8,655 nucleotides of DNA, taken from an uncultured Bacilli bacterium. GTDB lineage: Bacteria > Bacillota_I > Bacilli_A > RF39 > UBA660. The first letter of the stretch is position 1. The number at the start of each line of letters is the position of its first letter. A program made the position numbers and the translations under genes. The stretch spans positions 1 through 8,655 of the forward strand of contig CAKOMI010000045.1 of assembly GCA_934096605.1 (NCBI GenBank), in the 5' to 3' direction. Positions 1 to 5,956 of the stretch are shown one piece after another. The notes beneath the pieces are model-generated. The model made no database searches and was not told the origin of the DNA. It worked only from the letters and a program-made list of their open reading frames with translations.

Positions 1-11
1 CTCCTTCTATG

Positions 12-37
12 AAAAAAGAACATATTTCTATGTTCTA
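12..37 (-). terminator. Intrinsic terminator of the acyltransferase gene
   Basis: Read on the minus strand, an 8-bp perfect stem (AGAACATA / TATGTTCT, positions 29-36 and 17-24) with a four-base GAAA loop is followed by a run of five T (16-12). The stem begins inside the TAG stop codon of the acyltransferase gene (35-37). It is a compact Rho-independent terminator that ends the transcription unit at the left edge of the window. Confidence 0.8.
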
Positions 38-1261
38 TTTCGTTTTAAACATTTTAATAGCATTTCTTATAATACTTAAGATTACACTTAGTACAAAAGT
101 TAGAATCGTTGTTGGTACAAATACTTGCCAGAAAGTGTATGGATTTGTAGCACTATTTTTACCAAGCATACGAAGTACAAAAATAGCTATTGGATAATGA
201 AGCATATAAATTTCAAGCGATATAGAACCAAGATAAGCCAATACTTTATTGGTATAATTATTGTTAAGTATCTTTGTAAGATAATCTTTATTAAGTAATG
301 ATAAAGTAATAACAACAAAGATTAAAAGTGCTACCGTCCATCTTTCTAAATTGAAGTATGTTGGTTGATAAACAGTATACCAAACAAGTAAAATACTACA
401 CAAAGCATTTAAAATTGTTAAGCCTATTTTACCAACATTCGTAAATTTATGTTTCTTAAGTTCATTTACGAGATTATAAATAAGAATACCACCTAATAAG
501 CCAATCATAACAAAGATAAGACCATTATTAAATCCTAATGTAGCCGTTTGACTTGTTGCCGCACCACCCATACCATTAGTAGATGCAGTTTGAAGTCCAA
601 AAGTACTCCAAGCCGTCTGAGCAGCACGAGTACCAGTAAAACTCCACCAGCCAGCAAAGAAAATAGTTCCAAATGGTGCAATAAATCCCATTAATAAATC
701 TCTGTTTTTACAAAGAAGATAATATAAGAAATAGCCAACAATTAAGATAGCCGAAATAAACCAAAGCGGTCCATTTAAATTAAAAAACTCATTACCAGTA
801 CTACGAAGTCCAGCCGCATGAAACCCTAAAAATTCCCAAGCACTATTTACTATCATAGTCAAAGTTTGTTGAAGATTATATTCTGGATAATAAAACTTAG
901 TACAGAATAAAACCCCTAAAATATAACCAAGAACAAGTGTAGGTAAAAGAGCCTTAGCACGTGTCCAAGTATATTCCCAAGCATTTCTTGCTGGGCTTTT
1001 AGATGCATACTCTTTGTTATCTTTTCTTTTATCATGATGAGCTACTAAAAAGTAACCAGCTGTTAATGTGAATATTAATAAAACCTCACTAGATCCAAAG
1101 AACCATTTAGCTTCTGGCTTCATAAAGTAACCATTTGTCCCATTACAAGTTCTTGCAATAATAAAGCCAACATGAAAACCTATGATAGCTACTGCAATAA
1201 TAAACCTCCAAAGTTCAATTGCCACATTTTTTGTTTTTTCTTTCCCTTTTAATTCTTTCAT
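35..1261 (-). CDS. Acyltransferase family 3 membrane protein (OafA/YrhL-like)
   Basis: This 408-residue polytopic membrane protein has many hydrophobic segments spread over its length. Near the N-terminus it shows Arg19-x10-His30 (WRF...GFH), the R/K-x10-H signature of the acyltransferase-3 family, whose members move acyl groups such as acetyl or succinyl across or at the membrane onto surface polysaccharides, teichoic acids or glycolipids. Length fits a stand-alone family member without a fused SGNH domain. The ATG is set by an excellent AGGAGGAGG site about 5-6 bases upstream. A promoter lies just upstream (1285-1313) and a terminator overlaps the stop, so it can form a one-gene unit, although no terminator separates it from the oxidoreductase gene before it and readthrough is possible. 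The acyl acceptor cannot be inferred, since no polysaccharide genes are in the window. Confidence 0.85.
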   Translation of the reverse strand: MKELKGKEKTKNVAIELWRFIIAVAIIGFHVGFIIARTCNGTNGYFMKPEAKWFFGSSEVLLIFTLTAGYFLVAHHDKRKDNKEYASKSPARNAWEYTWTRAKALLPTLVLGYILGVLFCTKFYYPEYNLQQTLTMIVNSAWEFLGFHAAGLRSTGNEFFNLNGPLWFISAILIVGYFLYYLLCKNRDLLMGFIAPFGTIFFAGWWSFTGTRAAQTAWSTFGLQTASTNGMGGAATSQTATLGFNNGLIFVMIGLLGGILIYNLVNELKKHKFTNVGKIGLTILNALCSILLVWYTVYQPTYFNLERWTVALLIFVVITLSLLNKDYLTKILNNNYTNKVLAYLGSISLEIYMLHYPIAIFVLRMLGKNSATNPYTFWQVFVPTTILTFVLSVILSIIRNAIKMFKTK

Positions 1262-1284
1262 TTCACTCCTCCTCCTATACTAAG

Positions 1285-1313
1285 ATTATAGCATTTAAAA
1301 TCTAATCAGACAA
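1285..1313 (-). promoter_or_regulatory. Sigma-A-type promoter of the acyltransferase gene
   Basis: On the minus strand a perfect -10 TATAAT (1285-1290) is preceded by a 17-bp spacer and a -35 TTGTCT (1308-1313, 4 of 6 consensus bases). The -35 lies inside the last codons of the upstream oxidoreductase gene (stop at 1302-1304). Predicted start of transcription is near 1278, giving a leader of only about 17 bases that consists mainly of the ribosome binding site. Confidence 0.65.
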
Positions 1314-2378
1314 TAATTCATTTAAATCTTTTTTAATATATTTTAATTCTTCTAATTCAGTTGTATCTAAAAAACCACTTTTAGCTTTTAAAACACTAGG
1401 AATTCTATTAACAACACAAGCACAAGTAAGCTCAACTGTTTTAGGAGCCTCATTTAATACTTTAGTTGTTGGCTCACCATAGATTGTCCATTCATTAATA
1501 TCACTTTCATCTTTAGTATAAACTTTACCAATACACATAATTTCTAAAATAATATCTTCTTTAGTACTCGCAGTCACTACGGCATTCATTCCTCTTACCA
1601 TTCCTTTTTTTAAAGTCATATTAAGAGTATCACTTACTAATTCTTCTTCTGTTTTTACAGGTAAACAAACTTGTTTTATATCAGTTACATTAAGGCCTAG
1701 TTTTTTACTTAACCAACCAACTACATTCCACATATAACTTGGAAAGAATTCTTGCTTTTTCATTAAAGCATCTCTTTCTTCTTTAGACATATCATTAGTA
1801 CTTGCAATAGTTTGATTAAATTCTTCTTCACTTAAGCCTGCCCCATGAGCCTTAGCAAGTGCAATACCATAGTCCTCAACATTATAAGAACTTACACCTT
1901 TTATTTTGGTTATTTTTTCAGTTGATGCACAAATACTTGTTATCATATTGCCCCAAAATATATCTTGGTACCCACAACCAATGACTGTGCAATTATAAAG
2001 AGTAGCCAAAGCATTTATTTCTTCCCATAAAATAGGATTTGAATTTTTAGCATAGAAAGCTTCCTCACAAGTAGTAATTACATTCACACCATTTTTAACA
2101 CATGTTCTTACTTCTTCTTTAATATCTTTTAAAGTACTCATAGTTGTAATAATAGCAACATCCGGTTTTGTTTTTTTTATATTTTTATCCAAATCTTTTA
2201 TAGAACTTACTACTACATTACTATTTCCTGTACCAATAATTTCACTTATCTTTTTACCTATAACATTTTCATTTATATCAGCTGCCCCAACAACTACACC
2301 ATTTTTCTCTTCTACATAACGCATAGTATATTTACTCATTTTACCACAGCCAATTTGAAACACCTTAACTTTTTCCAT
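1302..2378 (-). CDS. 2,4-diaminopentanoate dehydrogenase-like NAD(P)-dependent oxidoreductase (Ord/DapB-type fold)
   Basis: This 358-residue protein starts with a Rossmann nucleotide-binding loop of the DapB/Ord kind (QIGCGKMS, residues 8-15), followed by D34 in AADIN after the second strand. The middle (GAGLSEEEF near 180-190) and the end (GEP near 307, then VNRIPSVLKAKSGF) match my recollection of Ord, the 2,4-diaminopentanoate dehydrogenase of anaerobic ornithine degradation, and length fits (about 350). None of the other ornithine-degradation genes (ortA/ortB, oraS/oraE, orr) is nearby, so the substrate is uncertain; related DapB-like dehydrogenases of unknown substrate are common. It starts 8 bases after the stop of the AAA+ ATPase gene, and its likely ribosome site (AAAGGGG) lies within the end of that gene, so the two are co-transcribed and probably translationally coupled. 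Spacing from that site to ATG (12 bases) is long. Confidence 0.65.
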   Translation of the reverse strand: MEKVKVFQIGCGKMSKYTMRYVEEKNGVVVGAADINENVIGKKISEIIGTGNSNVVVSSIKDLDKNIKKTKPDVAIITTMSTLKDIKEEVRTCVKNGVNVITTCEEAFYAKNSNPILWEEINALATLYNCTVIGCGYQDIFWGNMITSICASTEKITKIKGVSSYNVEDYGIALAKAHGAGLSEEEFNQTIASTNDMSKEERDALMKKQEFFPSYMWNVVGWLSKKLGLNVTDIKQVCLPVKTEEELVSDTLNMTLKKGMVRGMNAVVTASTKEDIILEIMCIGKVYTKDESDINEWTIYGEPTTKVLNEAPKTVELTCACVVNRIPSVLKAKSGFLDTTELEELKYIKKDLNELLSD

Positions 2379-2386
2379 AATTTCTT

Positions 2387-3346
2387 TTATCCCCTTTCAT
2401 TTAAGTCAACTTGTTCTTCAATTATCAAATCTTTAAATTCTTCTTTAAATCTTTCAATCTCTTTTACTTTTACATCTTCATATATATTTCTAGCATTACA
2501 GATTGCCTTATAAATATGTTTTATTTTAACTGTACTTTCATTATCATAAACAGCATATGTAAAAGCATTAGATAAAATAGTTAAACATATATCAGGATAT
2601 CTACTAGCAACTTCATATACTCTTTTATATTCATCTGTCATTTCAACAATAAAACGCATTATTCTTTCTTTAACAAAATCAGTATAAAGAAGTTTAACAC
2701 CCATTTGTTTTTCTAACTTAGGTGTAGTCCCAAGAAGAATCTTTACAGTAGTATCTTTACTAGCTTCTAAAACATCTATTTTTTGAAACCTTCTTAGAAA
2801 AGCTCGATCTCTTAAAATATAAGCTTCATATTCTTCCGTTGTTGTTGCCCCGATCATTTTAATAGTTCCACGGTCTAACCCTGCTTTTAACATGTTAGCA
2901 AAGTCTATTCCCCCATTACTTTGGGTATTTTTATTTACTAAAACATGCGTTTCATCAATAAATAAAATGGTTTTATCGCGGTGATTTAGTTCTTTAACTA
3001 GCATATCAATTCTTGTTTCTGTTTGGCCATCCATATTAATATCGCCTAAAAGACTAGTAATATTAACCTTTATTATTTCAAAACCTTTTAAGGCATTTGG
3101 CACATTATCATTTTGAATGCGATAAGAAAGCCCTTCTACAATAGCTGTTTTACCTATACCAGGCTTACCTACTAATAAAGCACTTTTTTCTGGTGTCAAA
3201 AGAGTTAATATACACTGTTTTATTTCCTCATCACGCCCAATAGCCGGGTCAGTTATATACGTTTTTTTAGTTAGGTTCTCGCCATATCTTTCTAGGATGC
3301 TAATGTTATTTTCTTTGTTAGGTTCATTTATATTCAATATTTCCAT
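2387..3346 (-). CDS. Stand-alone AAA+ ATPase resembling the first (D1) module of ClpB/ClpC
   Basis: A 319-residue protein made of essentially one AAA+ module. Walker A is GKPGIGKT (60-67), Walker B ILFIDE (127-132), sensor 1 lies in MIGATTT (164-170), the arginine fingers are R185-R186 in FLRRF, and an R-Y-P-D sensor-2-like motif lies at 249-252. These match Clp/Hsp100 D1 in order and spacing. The usual N-terminal substrate domain, the ClpB middle domain, the second ATPase module and a ClpP-binding loop are all absent; Hsp100 proteins normally exceed 700 residues. The pore loop that reads KYRG in ClpB/ClpC is N-M-D-G here (104-107), so the aromatic threading residue is missing. It may be a remodelling or switch ATPase rather than an unfoldase. 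Start is supported by AGAGGA 8 bases upstream. It forms a unit with the downstream oxidoreductase. Confidence 0.8.
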   Translation of the reverse strand: MEILNINEPNKENNISILERYGENLTKKTYITDPAIGRDEEIKQCILTLLTPEKSALLVGKPGIGKTAIVEGLSYRIQNDNVPNALKGFEIIKVNITSLLGDINMDGQTETRIDMLVKELNHRDKTILFIDETHVLVNKNTQSNGGIDFANMLKAGLDRGTIKMIGATTTEEYEAYILRDRAFLRRFQKIDVLEASKDTTVKILLGTTPKLEKQMGVKLLYTDFVKERIMRFIVEMTDEYKRVYEVASRYPDICLTILSNAFTYAVYDNESTVKIKHIYKAICNARNIYEDVKVKEIERFKEEFKDLIIEEQVDLNERG

Positions 3347-3383
3347 ATCATCAATCCTCTAAAATAAGTTTATCATAAAACAT

Positions 3384-3411
3384 AAAAAAAAGAAACTGGT
3401 TAGGCTTCTTA
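3384..3411 (-). terminator. Intrinsic terminator of the SipW-type protein gene
   Basis: On the minus strand AAGAAGC (3404-3410) pairs with GTTTCTT (3390-3396) in a 7-bp stem with one G-T pair and a seven-base loop, followed by six more T (3389-3384). The stem begins within the TAA stop codon (3409-3411). It separates the secreted-protein gene from the AAA+ gene downstream. Confidence 0.7.
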
Positions 3412-4041
3412 ATTTTTAGAAGGAAAAGCATTTAGAGAAAGCTTGCTACTAAATGTGCCACTTGTTAAGTAAATTTGATTAACATTATCATCATCTTGTA
3501 ACCATATATAAAAATCTATTGTGTCGGTGGCGCCGATGGCAAGCGGTAAGGCATTTTCTTCAGTAATTAGGTTTTTGGTAGCCACAGTTTGGGAAGTAGT
3601 TGACGTTTCTCCTTCTTGTATTACCCCTGTTTCATCTTGGAAATCACCAACAATTTTATTGGTTGTATCACCATTAATAACTAATGCCCATTTGAAATAT
3701 TTACTAAATAGGTTTTGTGTTAAAGACATGTCAATTAAATTTATTGTGTATTTGGCATCTACGGTTGAATCTGTATTATTGGTGACACTAAATGATACCT
3801 TTTCAGCTTTACTTAAGTCTGTACCATCTATTAAAACTAAGTTAGACGTATTAATTGCCGTAGCGCCTGTAATGGTTGTGGTAATGTTTAAGTTAGCAGC
3901 TTGGTTGGTGTCAGTTGTAGTACTACCACGCATATTTAATGTATAGTAAGCGTAACTAATGGTGATGCCGGCTACAACTATTAGAAGAACAAACATACAC
4001 ATAAATGATACGCTTTTATAAATATCTTTTTTATTTTTCAT
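3409..4041 (-). CDS. Secreted or membrane-anchored protein with SipW-type N-terminal signal (TasA/camelysin-like architecture)
   Basis: This 210-residue protein has a short basic N-terminus (MKNKKDIYK), one hydrophobic segment (about 11-32) and then SYAYYTLNMRGS, which looks like the signal region of SipW-dependent exported proteins of Firmicutes such as TasA and camelysin. The rest is Thr/Asn/Ser-rich, with predicted beta-strand character (VSFSVTNNTDSTVDAKY; IDFYIWLQDDDN), compatible with one extracellular beta-sandwich domain. There is no LPxTG sorting signal. A specific function is not recognised. Start is fixed by GGGAGGA 4 bases before ATG. It has its own promoter and terminator and follows another membrane-anchored protein by 44 bases. 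No signal peptidase or fibre-forming partner is visible in the window, which weakens the biofilm-matrix interpretation. Confidence 0.7.
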   Translation of the reverse strand: MKNKKDIYKSVSFMCMFVLLIVVAGITISYAYYTLNMRGSTTTDTNQAANLNITTTITGATAINTSNLVLIDGTDLSKAEKVSFSVTNNTDSTVDAKYTINLIDMSLTQNLFSKYFKWALVINGDTTNKIVGDFQDETGVIQEGETSTTSQTVATKNLITEENALPLAIGATDTIDFYIWLQDDDNVNQIYLTSGTFSSKLSLNAFPSKN

Positions 4042-4060
4042 AGATTCCTCCCACTCGGTT

Positions 4061-4089
4061 ATTGTACTAAATATTAATTATTAATTCAA
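4061..4089 (-). promoter_or_regulatory. Promoter of the SipW-type protein gene, -35 fused to the upstream stop codon
   Basis: On the minus strand -35 TTGAAT (4084-4089, 4 of 6), a 17-bp spacer and -10 TACAAT (4061-4066, 5 of 6) lead into the gene starting at 4041. The TGA inside the -35 (4086-4088) is the stop codon of the preceding gene. The leader would be only about 15 bases. Confidence 0.55.
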
Positions 4090-4712
4090 GAATTAAAGTA
4101 GACGACACCATATTTTTCACCATCTGGTATTAGGACTAATGTTCCTTTGGTATCGTAACCCATATTGGTTTTATATGTCCAAGATAGTTTTACTCGGTAA
4201 CCAGAAACCTCAGTATCATCTGGCATCGTATAATCATACTCACTTATGTCATCTACTGATATATCACTTACCTCAGGTAAACTTTGTGTTCTTGTATTAT
4301 CTAAGTTATTTTCAACAGTTTTGTAAATACTACTTTCCACGACTGTTTTTAAGGACGCCTGGGCATTAGAGTAAACATACTCTAGCCCCCCAATATCGTA
4401 ACGACTAAGTTTATTGTCAATGGTATATAAATCTATAATAAATAGTTCACTTATTAATTTAACATATTCTTTTTTATCAAAATCATCTTCATTTAGTAAA
4501 GTTTTTAGTTCTTCAAATTTTTCTTTAAATAGTTCTGTGTCTCTATCTTCTAATGTATAGCCATATTTATCAATTGTATTTGTTACTTTAATGGTATTAA
4601 CAGGAGTATTAGGATTTGTTTTTTTAAAGAATTTAGTATAAACAAATAGTCCTCCTAGTATTAGTATTAATATGACTGTTATGGTTAACAATATTTTATA
4701 TTTCTTTTTCAT
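4086..4712 (-). CDS. Unrecognised single-pass membrane-anchored protein
   Basis: A 208-residue protein beginning MKKKYKILLT, with one strongly hydrophobic segment (about 6-26) after a basic start and then an extracytoplasmic region of about 180 residues. I recognise no family. The first part outside the membrane is acidic and helical in character (LEDRDTELFKEKFEELKTLL); the end looks like beta strands (YRVKLSWTYKT, KGTLVLIPDGEKYGVVYF). There is no Cys lipobox. The ATG at 4712 is chosen because a GAGG site lies about 7 bases upstream; the reading frame stays open to a TTG at 4760, but that extension would contain the promoter -10. The gene is followed by a second exported-protein gene, so the pair may be partly co-transcribed because no terminator separates them. 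Confidence 0.6.
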   Translation of the reverse strand: MKKKYKILLTITVILILILGGLFVYTKFFKKTNPNTPVNTIKVTNTIDKYGYTLEDRDTELFKEKFEELKTLLNEDDFDKKEYVKLISELFIIDLYTIDNKLSRYDIGGLEYVYSNAQASLKTVVESSIYKTVENNLDNTRTQSLPEVSDISVDDISEYDYTMPDDTEVSGYRVKLSWTYKTNMGYDTKGTLVLIPDGEKYGVVYFNS

Positions 4713-4745
4713 TTGTAACCTCTTTTCTATTCTTTTAACAAATTT

Positions 4746-4774
4746 ATTATAACATAGCAAATTTATACTTGCAA
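4746..4774 (-). promoter_or_regulatory. Promoter of the membrane-anchored protein gene
   Basis: On the minus strand a perfect -10 TATAAT (4746-4751), a 17-bp spacer and -35 TTGCAA (4769-4774, 4 of 6) are seen. Transcription would begin near 4739, giving a leader of about 27 bases before the ATG at 4712. The -35 hexamer is its own reverse complement and is also placed correctly for the tRNA promoter on the other strand. Confidence 0.7.
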
Positions 4775-4797
4775 TTTATTTTGTTATTTGATATATT
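4769..4797 (+). promoter_or_regulatory. Promoter of tRNA-Gly
   Basis: On the plus strand -35 TTGCAA (4769-4774), a 17-bp spacer and -10 TATATT (4792-4797, 5 of 6) are seen. Transcription would begin near 4804, leaving a very short 5' leader before the mature tRNA end at 4809. The -35 is the same palindromic hexamer used by the divergent minus-strand promoter. Confidence 0.65.
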
Positions 4798-4808
4798 ATT
4801 AGTGCAAT

Positions 4809-4883
4809 GCAGATGTGGTTCAGTGGCTAGAACGCGACCTTGCCAAGGTTGAGACGGGAGTTCGATTCTCCTCATTTGCTCCA
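4809..4883 (+). tRNA. tRNA-Gly (anticodon GCC)
   Basis: A complete cloverleaf can be drawn. The acceptor stem GCAGATG/CATTTGC has 7 bp with one G-T pair. The D stem is GTTC/GAAC. The anticodon stem is CGACC/GGTTG around the loop TTGCCAA, with anticodon GCC at 4842-4844. The T stem is GGGAG/CTCCT with a TTCGATT loop. The discriminator base is T and the CCA end is encoded (4881-4883). GCC reads GGC and GGU glycine codons. It is the only plus-strand gene that can be supported in the window. Confidence 0.97.
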
Positions 4884-4892
4884 TTTGAAATC

Positions 4893-4930
4893 AACTTACG
4901 ATCTTATTTGTTCGTAAGTTTTTATTTTAT
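4893..4930 (+). terminator. Intrinsic terminator of tRNA-Gly
   Basis: A perfect 9-bp stem AACTTACGA (4893-4901) / TCGTAAGTT (4912-4920) with a ten-base loop is followed by a T-rich tail (TTTATTTTAT). It lies 9 bases after the CCA end of the tRNA, so the tRNA is a single-gene transcript. Confidence 0.8.
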
Positions 4931-5040
4931 ATTGTCATTTGAATGATTATCAAAAAACACCGCATCAATTAACACAAGATAATATTAATAATTTTGATAG
5001 AGATATTCAAAAAGAAAAAGACAATTCCAGGTCTATGTGA
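4918..5040 (+). pseudogene. Possible 3' relic of a plus-strand gene
   Basis: The 4761-5119 stretch without a minus-strand gene holds the tRNA, two terminators and this. One plus frame is open for 40 codons, ending at TGA (5038-5040), and encodes a polar, protein-like tail that includes HLNDYQKTPHQLTQDN and later FDRDIQKEKDN. It has no ribosome binding site or start codon in a sensible place, and its upstream edge is the T tail of the tRNA terminator. It could be the end of a truncated gene left downstream of the tRNA, or chance. Confidence 0.2.
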
Positions 5041-5057
5041 CTTAGAGTTGTCTTTTT
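5015..5057. terminator. Long bidirectional intrinsic terminator
   Basis: A 13-bp stem (5015-5027 with 5045-5057, one G-T pair), a C/A mismatch and a further 5-bp stem (5029-5033 with 5039-5043, one G-T pair) close on a TATGT loop. The plus strand continues in T (5053-5058), and the minus strand reads TTTTTCTTTTT beyond the other arm. It lies 63 bases after the sirtuin stop codon, so it ends the HxlR/macrodomain/sirtuin operon on the minus strand. It could also stop plus-strand transcripts that pass the tRNA terminator. Confidence 0.8.
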
Positions 5058-5100
5058 TAGTATTTTAACATAAAGAGATAAAATTATTCTGATTTACTCA

Positions 5101-5122
5101 ATAAATTGTAATTTGATTATTA
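5101..5122. repeat. Short AT-rich repeat after the sirtuin stop codon, copy 1
   Basis: ATAAATTGTAATTTG (5101-5115) followed by ATTATTA, which includes the sirtuin stop. The same 15 bases occur at 8085-8099, and the 12-base core AAATTGTAATTT also occurs at 8579-8590. The origin is unknown, and chance in AT-rich DNA is possible. Confidence 0.35.
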
Positions 5123-5956
5123 CTTTAATATGTTTGTAATAGCATTTGCACAATCATCTTTAATACATATGGCTTTATTCTTTAATTCATAAGCCATATC
5201 ATTATATTTATCATTTATTCTTATTAAAGTAACATTATCATGTGTATACGCTAATTTTTCAAATGGAAATCTAATGATTCCAGGTGTATTAAATCCAACA
5301 CCTAATTCGATTAAAATTAATTTTTTATTTATATTATCATTAATAAACTCTTCATAATTATTACTGAGTTTATTCCAATTATCATCTTCAACAAAGAAAG
5401 CATCTTTTCTAATATTTATCTCCATTTTTTCTCCACATGCAGGACAATATGGTATGAGATTACTATCAACTCTTAAGTTGTCTTTAGATTTTAGCATTTT
5501 TTTAACCAATTCAGTATCATCATATAATTTATTATGACAACCTTTAGAACATTGCATTTTTCCATAACTACCTTGAACTTCAAATACTTTATCATGTTCA
5601 AAACCTGATTTCTCAAATTGCCCATCGACATTTGTAGTAATAACAAAATAGTTTTTATCTTTTACTATTTCTAATAATTCTTTATATGCCCTTAATGGAG
5701 GTGGCACAATAAATGAATAGTTAATGTGTTTTGCCCAATAACTCCATCTTTCTTCTTCAGTATTAAAATCATAAAAACTAGATGTATACATATCTGTCAT
5801 ACCATAATTCATCACTAATTCTGGAAAATTCTTTTTAAAACTTTCTCTTGAATAATCAATTCCTGCTGATGCTGATAATCCAGCTCCAGCCCCAATAACG
5901 ATTGCATCCGAATTTTTTATTAAATCTTTAATTTTTAAATAATTTTCTGTATTCAT
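5120..5956 (-). CDS. Class-M sirtuin (SirTM) protein ADP-ribosyltransferase
   Basis: With the ATG at 5956 the protein has 278 residues. The NAD-binding loop is GAGAGLSASAG (22-32) and the second nucleotide motif is TTNVDGQF (107-114). A four-Cys zinc module is present, C136-x3-C140 and C171-x2-C174. The catalytic His of deacylating sirtuins (HG motif) is replaced by Gln128 in EVQGS, as in class-M sirtuins of Staphylococcus and Streptococcus. Those use NAD to ADP-ribosylate a protein, known to be the lipoylated carrier GcvH-L. The gene overlaps the macrodomain hydrolase gene by 29 bases; a longer start at 5980 would overlap by 53, and neither start has a strong ribosome site, so translation is probably coupled. 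ATG 5956 is preferred because it leaves an ordinary N-terminus of about 20 residues before the NAD loop. No gcvH-L or lipoate ligase gene is nearby. Confidence 0.85.
   Translation of the reverse strand: MNTENYLKIKDLIKNSDAIVIGAGAGLSASAGIDYSRESFKKNFPELVMNYGMTDMYTSSFYDFNTEEERWSYWAKHINYSFIVPPPLRAYKELLEIVKDKNYFVITTNVDGQFEKSGFEHDKVFEVQGSYGKMQCSKGCHNKLYDDTELVKKMLKSKDNLRVDSNLIPYCPACGEKMEINIRKDAFFVEDDNWNKLSNNYEEFINDNINKKLILIELGVGFNTPGIIRFPFEKLAYTHDNVTLIRINDKYNDMAYELKNKAICIKDDCANAITNILK

Noticed and set aside
3372..3400. Promoter for the AAA+ ATPase gene (TATGAT at 3372-3377)
   Set aside because: The -10 is fair, but no -35 is recognisable at 16-18 bp and the region is the T tail of a terminator, so it is too weak to list.
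3521..3946. Plus-strand open frame of 141 codons opposite the SipW-type gene
   Set aside because: It lies wholly antisense to a gene with a strong ribosome site, promoter and signal peptide, has no ribosome site of its own, and its sequence shows no recognisable domain.
4713..4760. Extended N-terminus of the membrane-anchored protein from a TTG
   Set aside because: The extension would contain the perfect TATAAT of the promoter, and an ATG with a GAGG site at the right distance gives a normal signal-anchor start.
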